From assembly GCA_022385805.1 (NCBI GenBank), contig MU277744.1:1-63129 (forward strand): a stretch of 63,129 nucleotides of DNA, read 5' to 3'. Positions 10,994-21,466 of the stretch are shown piece after piece; the first letter of the stretch is position 1, and every line of letters begins with the position of its first letter. The DNA comes from Pilatotrama ljubarskyi (taxonomy: Eukaryota; Basidiomycota; Agaricomycetes; Polyporales; Polyporaceae). Below the pieces are notes generated by a model. The model was not told where the DNA came from, made no database searches, and saw only the letters and a list, made by a program, of their open reading frames with translations. The translations under genes and the position numbers were made by a program.

Positions 10994-13055
10994 TCACAAT
11001 CCGAGTATCGCCGCGACATGTTCATCTCGCGGCGTGAGCTTGATGCGGTTCGGCACAGGCGAGCGCCCGGACAGCCCGTCATACTCCTTCAGGTCGATCG
11101 GCTCGTCCGGCAGCTCTTCCATGTTGTATGCCCAGAGGAGGTGCGAGACTGCGAGGAAAATCTCGCGTTCAGCCAGCGCCATGCCGGGGCATATGCGACG
11201 CCTGCATACATGGAAATTGGCATATGTGAGCGAACTGCTGAACAAACGCAATGCAACGGGAAAGAGGGAGAACGGCAACGTACCCGATGCCGAACGTCCA
11301 ATGGTCGCGTTCCATCGGATTGCCGAGGTTGGCAGATTCAGCGCAGGAGAGGGAGTCGTCGAGGTAGCGTTCGGGCTGTCGCGTCCCGGCCTCAGCGATC
11401 CGTGCGCGGACGAACTCGGTATGGCTCACCTTGAACTCGTAAGGGTCGGGATAGCGTTCCGGATTGTGATGCAGGGTCCACTGCACATTTGCGTCAGTAA
11501 ACGCGAGGTGCAGGTCAGAGCGGAGACTGCTGACCGTGTTCAGGACGATGACAGTCTCTTTCGGGATGAAGTAGCCCTTATAGCAAAAGTCTTCCGTGTT
11601 CATGTGAGGAGTACCCAGCCAGAACGGATTGTGACACCGCTCGACTTCCTATTGCCATCGCTTCGGTCAGCGTCCTTGGCAACTGGGTACGGCAAGGCCC
11701 ACCTTGACGATCGCGTGAATGTATGGCATCTTGGCTTCGTCGGCCGCGGTCGGTAGCCTGTCGCGTCCACACACGCTATCAAGCTCCGCGCGCGCCTTCG
11801 CTTGGATCTCCGGACATGCGGGGATATGGGCCGCGAACCATTGTTTGATGGACGATGTCTAGATACGTGGGTCCCGGTCAATAACACTGGAACGGCAGTG
11901 CACAGGAGGTCATGTATACTCACTGTCTCTACACCGCCGATCATGAACGCGCCACAGAGGACGATGATGTCGAGGTCGTCGAGCCGCTCCGCCTCGCGGT
12001 GCTCGATGAGGTACTTTGCCATGCAGTCTGGGTAGGGCTCCCCGCGCTTGAGCGTGTCTTCGATCTCTCTGATCATCGGCCCGCAGATGTCCAGCAGCTC
12101 GCGGTTGAGCGCGCGTCCGCGCGTGGCCATATGGTTCGGGAGCTTTTGGAGTAGCGGAACGAAGTCTACAAGGTTGGCCACCGGCCCAGTTGTGTTCCTA
12201 TACTCTCTGTCAGCTCAGATAGACTTGCGGGCGTGTCGAGTCACCCACATGAACTCGCGCGAGAGACGCAGGGAATCCGAGACAAGCTTGTCGTCCAGCG
12301 ACTCGGTCCGGAACCCGAAGGTCAGGGAGAGGATGTTGTTGAGAGACGCGCGGCTCAGGGAGGACTGTGGGTTGATTGGCAGTGCGCCGCCCTTGCTGCG
12401 AACGAAGAGGTCGTGGATCATCTCTCGCGCCTCGCTCTCGAGACCGGGCATATAGTCGGCGACGGCGCGCGGCGTCAGAAACATCGCAGCCAAACGGCGG
12501 TGCTTCCGCCTGAAATCATAAAACGAGAGCGTCAGTGTTTGGAGAAGGAGCCCTCAGACGGACAGATGAACCATGTATCGTTGTACTGCGTTGCCGTAAC
12601 TCCGCGTCGTGCGAAGACGAGTTGCGCCTTCATGTACATATCTTTGCGGGAGGAGAAGACCGCGCCGTTGGTGATCATGAGGTCCTTCGCGATGTAGGGG
12701 TCGGAGATTGCGACGAAGAGCTGATTGCCAATCGAGAAAGAGAAGAGTGGACCGAACGTCTTGGCCCACTTATCTAAGGTGAGCTCCGGATACCTCGCAA
12801 GGTGGGTGAAGCAGCCTAGAAAGGTTTCTTCGCTTAGCAAACCCTCCACCTAGGCTCGCGCAAGTAGTACTTACCGATTATTGGCCAGCCGCGAGGCCCT
12901 GGGGGAATTGAACCCCCGTTTTGAGGTTTTGTGGATCTTGAAGAGTGCGAAGTTTTGCGTAAGAGTATACTAAGAACGGCTAGTGGGACCATGAGAACGG
13001 CCAAGAGCATGGATGAGTGGCCATGGAAGACGGCGGCAATGTGTACGTAGGACAT
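10994..13055 (-). CDS. Cytochrome P450 monooxygenase (tandem copy 2)
   Basis: Paralog of the preceding P450 with the same nine-exon plan. The N-terminus has a hydrophobic anchor (MLLAVLMVPLAVLSILL) then SIPPGPRGWPIIG. The I-helix region reads GGVET joined to TSS, the ExxR is EVER, the PERF-like motif is PERYLDD, and the haem loop is FGIGRRICPG joined across the last intron. The stop is at 10994-10996. Splice sites are all canonical. The introns after VLNT and after YEFK happen to be open and in frame, so continuous translation there is an artefact of intron length. The final exon is almost identical to copy 1 while other exons differ substantially. It is likely an ER-membrane enzyme dependent on NADPH-P450 reductase. 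Substrate unknown. Confidence 0.9.
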
Positions 13056-15185
13056 CTCGATCTTTTCGAGAGGTCTGTTGCGGTGCAGTGTAACCGAAGA
13101 GGCTGAGAGGGGTATTTATTAAGCTCGTGAGGCGCTGTTTGTGCAAGGTCACTGCTGCGTATCGGTTAAACTGGCAGAAGATGAACAATAACAAGCATGG
13201 GCGTACCATGGCCTTCGGTCAGAATTCTGTTGGGGACAAGGGGTAGGACGTCCAACTGAAGTGGATTTCGACTACCAGATGACGCTCATCACGCGCGGAC
13301 GCCGGAAGCGCATATATCTCCTGGCACTCTCACCGCGGCGGGTACTAAGAAGCCCCAGAATATGATTTTGAGATGTAGTCTGATGCAGCAGTAGATGGAA
13401 GCACCGGCGCATAGACACAACAATCGGCCTTGTCAGTCACTCCCCCCGCCCTGCGGCATGCCGCAGAGTGCATCAGCGCATACCTGGGGCGCTACCATTG
13501 GGCGTTCCGATCAGAGTAACCTAAGTACCTCTGTCTGTCACATTCCTCCGATCTCGCTTGTACCATTCTGGCAGAGGTTGACATGTGAGCCATGGCCGAA
13601 TAAGAGGGATCAAGTCGTGCGGAGCCTTCGGGCGCGCTTCAGCACGGAGAAAAAGGTGCCCGGAGCCTGTAACTTCGTATCAGGCAATCAAGAACATCTC
13701 AGTAGAGGTACCTAGTGCAGCTTTCCAAGTAACTGGCACTTACGCGAGGATGTGACTGCCGGATCGCGCGTCACTCGGACACTGATTCTCGAACGGCGTC
13801 GTGACAAGGAAGCACGTTCCCATGGGGCGAGAGTGACAGCAGGGGTGCATGAGCATGAGGTGCAATGTCATGCCAGATGGATCATACGTCAGGTGAGAGG
13901 TAGCATTGGCAAATGTCATGTTGCAGCGATTACGCACTTCCTTTTGGGGTTTCCGACTTAGCGGGGGTGTCTGCGAAGCGCGCTGACTGTCAGTACTCGG
14001 TATCCGAGTAGAACACGGAGGTGATGAAGAGTTTTGGCGTACCATCGGGAGGGGAGAATGCTAAAGCAACGCTCTGTTCAGTAGCTGGTGAAGGTGAACT
14101 CCAGAGTCGGGTGTGAGGACGATTGTCCGTCGTTTCTCTTATGCAAGTCGGCCTGTGGCTTCGGATGGCACCAAGCGGGAACAGATGCAAGACTTTTGAA
14201 TATGCCGTGTTCAGCTGGTCAACTACAACCATATGGTCGGCTCTTCTCCTGATCGAATCAATCCTTGCTCGCCGTTGCCTTGCATAGCTGAGCGATACGC
14301 CTCGTTATTCCCATAGATAGCGCACGACTTATACGACCGCGCGACAGGACGCTATATGCGTCACATCTGGAAGCCCTTGATAGAAGCATTGATTAAGAAG
14401 ATCACCTATGAAGTCGAGCTCCGCCGAATGGGGGGATGATGTCCGCGCGACGACACTGATCAGTCATATAAGGCGACTCGGGATAGATATGTATAACCCT
14501 GGGTGTACGACGGACCCCATTGGATGCAGACTGTGGTCACGTCGACGTACCTGAGATGCCGCCTCGAGCTGACGTGACATTTAGTCTGCGGGATTACGAC
14601 GTGTCTGGCATCACAAAGGGACTCGGAATTCTCAGTAGTATGGCGGGGCGAGTACTAGTTTTCATGCCGGAAGGGAGATACCGTGTCGTACCGCGAGAGG
14701 GCTCCTATGACCCGTTAGCTTCCGCAAATTCCGTACAGTAGCATTGAGGCGCCACTCACTCTCTCGGTGAATTCGTTTCCCGTGGCACCACTGAGACGGC
14801 GGGCGCCACGAAGGGACATGATGAGGAGAGCAGCTGCCCGGGCGAAATATGGCAGGTATCCCTTCGGTATTTGCCGGGCTGTGCCCCACGTAGCAGGCCT
14901 TGGCAATTAATGGCATCCTGGCCGTGGCACCATCACGCTCAGGACAAGACTAGGCGGACGCATGCGGACGCATGCTGTCTCAGTACATACTGTAGGTCCA
15001 CCTCAGCCACCGTCGTGGTATGCTCGCGTGTTTGCAGTCGAGAGGAACGCAATCTTTGCCGCCCAATACACCAGTCTGGGCACGACACGCTACACACGTC
15101 CACCTAAGAGCTCATTCATAGAATACATATACATGTACACGGCAAGTTGTACGACAGCCACCGACACGTCGGACGCTCCAAGAAA
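13056..15185. other. 2.1 kb intergenic region, no supportable gene
   Basis: It lies upstream of P450 copy 2, with an A/T-rich TATA-like stretch near 13115-13125. A minus-strand ORF at 13990-14232 ends in a fairly protein-like segment (LAFSPPDGTPKLFITSVFY), but no flanking exon or known family was recognised. A short tandem repeat of an 11-mer occurs near 14950-14973. Nothing else is seen. Confidence 0.4.
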
Positions 15186-15919
15186 CTAGAGCTTGGAGAT
15201 GAGGTTGTCCGCGACCTTCTGCAAGACGTCCTTGGGCTGTTCGACACGGGGCCAGCCAACGATGAGCCCTTCCTTCTCGTTCGGCTTCGGAATGACGTGG
15301 AAATGGACGTGGAAGACGTGCTGGTGCGCAATCTTGCCGTTGTTCTGATCAACATGGTCAGACCGGTGTAGTTCTGGCATGGGCCATGCCGGCGGTTGGG
15401 CTCACCTGCAGGACGTTGTAGTCGACAACGCCGAGCGCCTTCGCAATCTTCTTCGCAAGCGGCAGGATCTCCTGAAGATACTCGTCCGGGACTTCGTCCA
15501 TCCTGTCGCAGTGGTCTGAAGAAAGTTGCTCAGGACGTCAGCTCGAGCGAAGGCACCATCCAGAGGCGACAAGACGCTCGTACACTTCGGAATGATCAGG
15601 GTGTGGCCTTCGGCGAGAGGACCGATATCGAGGAACGCATAGCTGAGGTCGGAAAGGCATGGGCACATGCACTTCGCGTGATGGCGTACTAGAACCTACT
15701 TCAGGTCAGTCTCCAGTACCTTGAATGATGGGATTTCTCCTGCGCAGACGGGTCATGAGCTGTGCTATACACGCGGCGTCGACGGTCTGCGCGCCGCACG
15801 TACCTTTGGTGATCTTGCAGAAAAAGCAACTGTAGGCATAGTACACGCTCAGTGACCGATGAACGACTTGAGAGCGCACGAGTAGCGACCCACCTCTCGC
15901 TCAGATGACTGTTGGACAT
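15186..15919 (-). CDS. HIT-family nucleotide-binding hydrolase (HINT/HNT1-like)
   Basis: Histidine-triad hydrolases split nucleoside phosphoramidates such as AMP-lysine. The ATG is at 15919. Five short introns join MSNSHLSER to CFFCKITKGEIPSFKVLET, then YAFLDIGPLAEGHTLIIPK, YHCDRMDEVPDEYL, DYNVLQ and NNGKIAHQHV. The catalytic triad motif HVHFHVIPK (H-x-H-x-H) is present in the last exon, followed by KEGLIVGWP. The stop is at 15186-15188, giving about 145 aa, usual for the family. The acceptor at the fourth intron was chosen because it restores the conserved PKYHCDRMDE junction. The protein is expected to be soluble, cytosolic or nuclear. It is divergent from the membrane-protein gene at 16955. 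Confidence 0.9.
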
Positions 15920-16954
15920 GCTGACTCGGGGTCAAGCTCGAGCTGGGAGGTTGGGAGTGGATGCGAGGCAGGTTGTCGTACGGCCGAGTGCGAGGTCAAA
16001 TACTGCGGTGGAACCGACGAAGCTCATCGCTATACTAAAGTTTGAACGTGACCGCCTTCGTGCATCTACTTCCATCTTTCGCGTCCGCATGGACGGATCT
16101 TGACTCAGCGCGCCATCACACTCGAAGGTTGCCATTCCTGCTCGTCTGACGGCAGATCCTCTTCGAAGTTCGAACGGGGGTAGCATACGAAGCGCCTACG
16201 TATGCGATCAGTTTCTGCATGATGGAGGCATGGGTACCAGCGGGTACCCCGCACGGCGGCATTTATCTTCAATTTGGTTCGCTTTTACGACGATGAACGT
16301 TCCTGAACCCTGCAGATCTCGAGCACGAAGACTAAACGAAGGTCACATAGGTATGAAGTCGACGTTCATGGTCGGCGGTCGGTTACAGTGTGGCGCTCGG
16401 TGTAGGCGTAGCAGTGTTTCCCACGAGCATCGCCGCTGCCAAGGCCGGCTCCCGCTGCTCTCTCTTGACTCTTATCACCCTCATCTCTCGCAACAACGTG
16501 AGGCGTCGGCGCGGTTGCCAGATGTAGGCTTATCCAGGCTTACCCTGGTCTTTCTGACCACAGTCGCAGAAGAAGCACTGCTGATAGGTTTCCTCCACAT
16601 GACCATGCTTCGGTACTTGTAAGTACTTCGGTATGCCCTCTGCACCCGGCCTTACTGGGAGGATCAATCTCTCAAATAGTAATGGACAAACTCTGAATTT
16701 CGGCGGGATCGTCTTGATGTATGATGTGGGATCGCTACCGCCCACACCGCTCGCCTATATTTTGGCAGATGTGGCGAACCAGGCGATCGCGATGCCCCGC
16801 CCATGAGCGCTCTATAACGTGAGCCTATCAGTCCACCACATACTGCGACTGCAGTCGTCTCCAACTGCAGCGGCTCGCAGGACCGTCCATTCTTTCCAAT
16901 CAACGTAGGGTAGTCTAAGAGAGGGTCCCTTCTCTCGCTTGAACGGTCTTCAAG
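15920..16954. other. Divergent intergenic region (HIT gene / membrane protein)
   Basis: About 1 kb between two divergent starts, so it should hold both promoters. No motif-bearing ORF is seen. Confidence 0.5.
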
Positions 16955-18362
16955 ATGACTCTCGTCGTCCTGCCCAACATCTCCGTCCTGATTTCGATCT
17001 GGACGGAGACGCTCTTCTACGGTTAGTTCTTTCGCCCGTTGCTTTCGTGCTCTATCACTAAGGCTAAACTGTGTCCTTGACAGGCATCTATGTCGTACTA
17101 TTCTTCACGTCTATGGCAGTGTTATGGCGTCGTCAGAACGGCATAACCAACGGCTGGATCATCCGGACGACTACCATGGCTATGTAAGTCATAGTTCTGC
17201 TGCGACTATAGGCATAGCGGCCCCTCCTCGTCGTGACCGGCATAACGTACTCATATCTTTGATGTAGGTTCTGCATCGCTACGGCACATATGGGTGTCAA
17301 CGTGCGCCGGCTGGTCGAGGGCTTCATAGTACCCGACACGAAGGCAGAGACACTGGCCTATCTGTACGACATCCACCAGCCGCTCAACATCGTCAAGCAG
17401 TATCTCTGGGTGTTCAACGTGAGTTGCAACTGTCGATCCGCGCAACGTACCCGGAACTGATGGACCGTCAGAACGTCCTAGCAGATGGAATCATCGTAAG
17501 TTTCGCCGAATTCCATGTTCGCGCATGCATTGAACTATCTCATCCAGGTGTGGCGACTCTGGACCGTCTGGAACTCGTACGTGTGCGTCTTGCCGGTCTT
17601 GTTGTTGCTCTGTACTACAGGTAAGCACCATCCTACGCACTCTGTTGTGTTCTCCACTCACATCGACATTGCAGCCTTCGGGTTAGCGGTGCGTTTCATC
17701 GTCTCTGGACTGACGTCTCGCTCTGACATCCGCCAAGACCGCCAGCTCGCTCTTCCCCTCTATCGGTGCCGGAAACAGCATCTTCGTCGCCCACTTCTCC
17801 CGCTACGCGACGACTCAGTACGTGCTCTCCCTGACGAATAACGTCCTCGTCACCTCTCTCATCGCCGGTCGGATCTGGTACGTAACGCGCGACGTCCGCC
17901 TGGCGCAGCCGCCCCTCGGCTTTGAGTACCGCCGCGTGATCCTGCTCGTGCTCGAGTCTGGCGCGCTCTACGCGTTCACGCAGATCCTCCAGCTCGCGTT
18001 CTACGTCGCCAAGTTCCCGGGTCTCTACTTTGTCGCAGACTCCTTCGTGCAGATCATGGTCAGCCCCTTGTCGATTTCATCCAGGTCGCTGATGGTGTCT
18101 GACACGGTGTCATGGACTCGGACAGGCGATCACGCCGACGACGCTTGTCCTCGTCGTCGCGCTCGGGCGTACGGTCATCGAAGAGGCCAACCTGTCGGAG
18201 CTGCAGTTTGCGAGTCGTCCCGGACTGCAGAAGGGCAGCGAGACGTTCGTCTCGTCCATGGGTGACAGCGGGACGATGACGTTTGCCCTGCGCTCGAGAT
18301 CTGGGAGCGGGCTGGAGCGCCAGAAGACCGAGGACCGCTCAACTTCTGACTTTGCCGTCTGA
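16955..18362 (+). CDS. Basidiomycete multi-pass (about 7TM) membrane protein
   Basis: The start ATG at 16955 begins MTLVVLPNISVLISIWTETL. Successive exons encode hydrophobic helices: IYVVLFFTSMAVLW, FCIATAHMGVNVRRLVEGF, VWRLWTVWNSYVCVLPVLLLL, SLTNNVLVTSLIAGRIWYV, VILLVLESGALYAFTQILQL and ITPTTLVLVVALGRTVIEE. A cytosolic-looking Ser/Thr-rich tail ends SDFAV at stop 18360-18362. All introns are short GT..AG, and a strong in-frame exon (TASSLFPSIGAGNSIFVAHF) follows the TTAFGLA exon. This is an Agaricomycete-expanded family of integral membrane proteins with a receptor-like topology and unknown function. I see no ligand-binding or transporter motif. Confidence 0.8.
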
Positions 18363-19368
18363 GCGTCGTCCAGGTGCTGTTAGATTGGCTTCCGTTTTAT
18401 CACGAGCGATTAGTCCTCGCGGTTGTACGATTTAGCTCTATTGCCAACCATCGCTTGGCCGCTTCACCATGTCGACGATGTCTTAGCTGAGAAAGAGACT
18501 TCGATCTGCCCTGTCTGGATTGATGAAGAATTGTATCCTAGGCGACACTTACTTCTGCAGTCGCAGTTGGCCGTCCCCCGTCGTGTACGCATGCTCACCA
18601 TCAAAGAACACGCTGAAGCTAATCAGTGGGATATGCACAATTCTCTCGGGCTAGATGCTTGAACAATACATATTACATACAGTTCTAGCCGTTGCGGATT
18701 GCCGCGTCGTATACCTTCAGTTCATGCTGAGGAGAGCTTCGGATCGACATGCCGCGAAGAATGCACAGGGCATACATCGCGCCAGGTCTCGGTGTGGCCA
18801 GGTTCACAACTTCGGGGCAATCCTCTCCAGAGTCTTGCCAACACTGCCTCTGTCGGCTGCTCCGAGTCGCCGACACACGGCCATCCAAAAATGAGTTACT
18901 CTCTTTCCTTCGCCTCCAATATGACGTATCAGTGGGCCTGAAAGACAAGTAGATGGGCAGAAACATTTAAGCCTCCTCAATACGTGGATGCGGCACGGGC
19001 AGAGCGCGTATTCCCATCCAGCTCCAGGTGTACAATTCTGATATTGTCGGAGCTCCTTGGAGCCCAGGACAATATCGTGAGTTGACATCAGTGAACAGTA
19101 TACGTGAAGTGTCGACTGATCAGTTCTACGTTTCCCTCGGCCGCAGTGGCCGCGACGTGCAAACGCAACGGACACATCAGATGCCATTGTTGCACCGAAC
19201 GGATGGACGAACTTCGACACAGCGCAAAGTCTTCTGTGTTCGACATGAATTCTCAGGGATCCAGGAGGCCAAGAGCTTCAGCGGCGGCAAGCCCAGAGGC
19301 ATCCCATATTGGCGGCAGTGGAAGATTAGCCAGAGGGTATGCTTGGGCTCTGCGTTTCCCTTCCTCCA
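18363..19368. other. Intergenic region between membrane protein and F-box pseudogene
   Basis: About 1 kb. Minus-strand ORFs at 18685-19220 are open but show no family motif and no convincing splice chain. No gene is called. Confidence 0.4.
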
Positions 19369-21132
19369 CTACCCACGCACAGAAGCTGGCGGGTGAACAT
19401 CGTCCTTGAAGCACGTGCATGACGGGCATGTGAGTCGAGGCATCCCAGTTGGCAGTACTGTCTGTGAAATGAACTCACGACTTCGCTCCACAACCATGAA
19501 TCTCGTGTCGCAGACCATGACACCCGGGCACCGTGAACTTCGCCACGTCGCGGGCAACAAGGGAGGCATTTTTGTATGACGGAAGTGCTCCACTACTGGT
19601 AACGCACCACCGACGACGTGCGTCTCCCAGTAGACCAGGCACGACAGTCTCGTGAGTGCATGGAGGGAACCCGGAACGTCCCTCTTGTCGACCGTCCGAG
19701 TCTCAGTGGCTGACTGCTCGTGTTCGCTAAGAATTTGAATTCGTTCCGGGAAGGGTTGATATATCGATCTGACCGAGTCACGGATCTGATCCTCCGTGAA
19801 AGCCCTCCTGAGAGTGGTTGTGGCATTGACGAGCAAGTGAATGTTCCGCACTTGCGACGCCTTCGCGATGCGCAGGAATCGAAGCACTGCCTGCAATACT
19901 TGAAGTTGGGTCGGGGACCTGTTTTCGAAGTCGTACGGGTGGACCCATGGCGATTTGCCAGTGGGGTACCACTGATGGAGCACGATTGTGACTAGGTTAG
20001 GTAGATGATACTCGTCGGAGAAAGCCCATGAACTTGGCGTGTCTGTTATGTTGTGCATTATCAGCCGCACAGATTGTGTCTCTGTCCGGCCGACAGGAGA
20101 GGAAAAGATGAGCATACGAGGGAAGACCAATTTCCTGAGTGTTGGCATATATGCCGCGTACACGACTAGCTTTCGGAGTGTCGCTCCGAAGATTGAAAAC
20201 AAATACTTGTGCTGGTGAGCTTGGACGGTGTGTTTCATTAACTCATCCGCATACTGCGATCCATTTCGATCAGTATTGCTGTGGTACGAAGTTGACTATT
20301 TCGCCTACCGCCGTGCGCGCAACGCCACTCGTCTCCATGTACTCGCATATCAGTCTGAGTTCCTTCACGGGAAGCACAGTCCACACGCGACGGACCGCAG
20401 GCTGCAGACCTGGCTCAGGAGACCATGCAGGGACATCAGAATGATGTACGGGATGTCCGATGGTTGTCCGCATAAAGTAAGTTTTCATAGGTTGGGGATG
20501 GATGCTAGGATTCGCAAGAACTCGCGAAAACCGATAATGATATTGCGTAGGTTGAGAACGCTCAAGGATCGCATTTCCTGCAGGGAGAGGTAAAACGAAC
20601 GGTGCAGCGCGATCCGAGTGCCGAAGTGTCTCAATCTTGATAGCAGGGGTACGATCAGAGGCAAGTTGGCGGAGATGTTTTCGCGACCGATTTCTAGGAT
20701 TCGAACACGGGGTAGCAGGCCACCTAGAACGGGCGGAACGATCCACAGGATCGATTCCATCGGCAACGCGCAGTTGTACGTGAGCGCAACAGTGTTCGAC
20801 TCCACCAAGGTCGCGAGAAACGGCGTCACGACGAACGCACGACGCAGCTGGTCCAGCGCCGTCCTGAGCGGTTTGCCTTCCCATGCGTCAGGATCTAGGC
20901 AGATGGAGCGATACAGGCGCATGCGGCTCCGCGGAAGCCAGGTCTGGCACGTCAGCGCGCATCACATGAGCTCGATGCGCCGACCTGCGCGACGCTCGTC
21001 CATGGTGTCCGCGACTGCGTCGATGAAGTGCTCGTACACCTCGGTCGGGAAGGCCATCGGCTTCGGATGGGTCGAAGCTACAGGGAGAGGGGTGTCTTCC
21101 ATGAGGGACGAGGGTGTAGCAGTAGATTCCAT
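19369..21132 (-). pseudogene. Decayed F-box/LRR-like gene
   Basis: Reading from ATG 21132, the frame gives a short acidic/Pro leader then an F-box-like helix pair, FPTEVYEHFIDAVADTMDE and CALTCQTWLPRSRMRLYRSI. An in-frame TGA at 20962-20964 sits between them, exactly where the family has a residue before CALTC. The body continues with LRR-like text (VRILEIGRENISANLPLIV, RSLSVLNLRNIIIGFREFL) until a second in-frame TGA at 20485-20487, after which the same frame resumes with KLTL. A third break (frame change near 20370) precedes a long open C-terminal part (about 20238-19369). Both stops are one C-to-T step from CGA (Arg). The 3' boundary is uncertain. Intact F-box proteins recruit substrates to SCF ubiquitin ligases. 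This copy is probably inactive. Confidence 0.55.
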
Positions 21133-21466
21133 GATGGACGACTGCGGTTCGGTGGTGGTAGAGTAAGGAAGGCAGTCGATGAAAAGGGAGGCGGGGCGAC
21201 TGAGCGGTTGTCAGCGACGATGGAGCTGATAAGGTCAGCGTCTTGAGTGATGTTTCGCTGGCTATGCATGGTGAGAACGTCAGAAGCCGAGTATGTGAGC
21301 GTTCCTGGACCCTGTAGTCTACGGCCAGAAGGCCAGAATTTGAACTCACATGACAGATAGCTAGCACAGGAGTCTGAGTCGAAGTTGGGGCGCTACGAGG
21401 AAGGGACAAATGCAAAGTACAGAGTTCAGAGGTTTTACTCCCGTATCCCAGCTCTGCACGGACAGC

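Noticed and set aside
11034..11756. 240-codon plus-strand ORF across P450 copy 2
   Set aside because: Antisense shadow of P450 exons; no motif of its own.
12895..12925. tRNA B-box-like sequence on the minus strand
   Set aside because: It encodes the GGSIPPGPRGWP hinge of P450 copy 2; no cloverleaf can be drawn around it.
13990..14232. Minus-strand ORF ending in protein-like hydrophobic text
   Set aside because: No upstream or downstream exon, signal or family recognised, so it was not called as a gene.
18685..19220. Overlapping minus-strand ORFs downstream of the F-box pseudogene
   Set aside because: Three frames are open by turns without consistent splice sites; no motif found.
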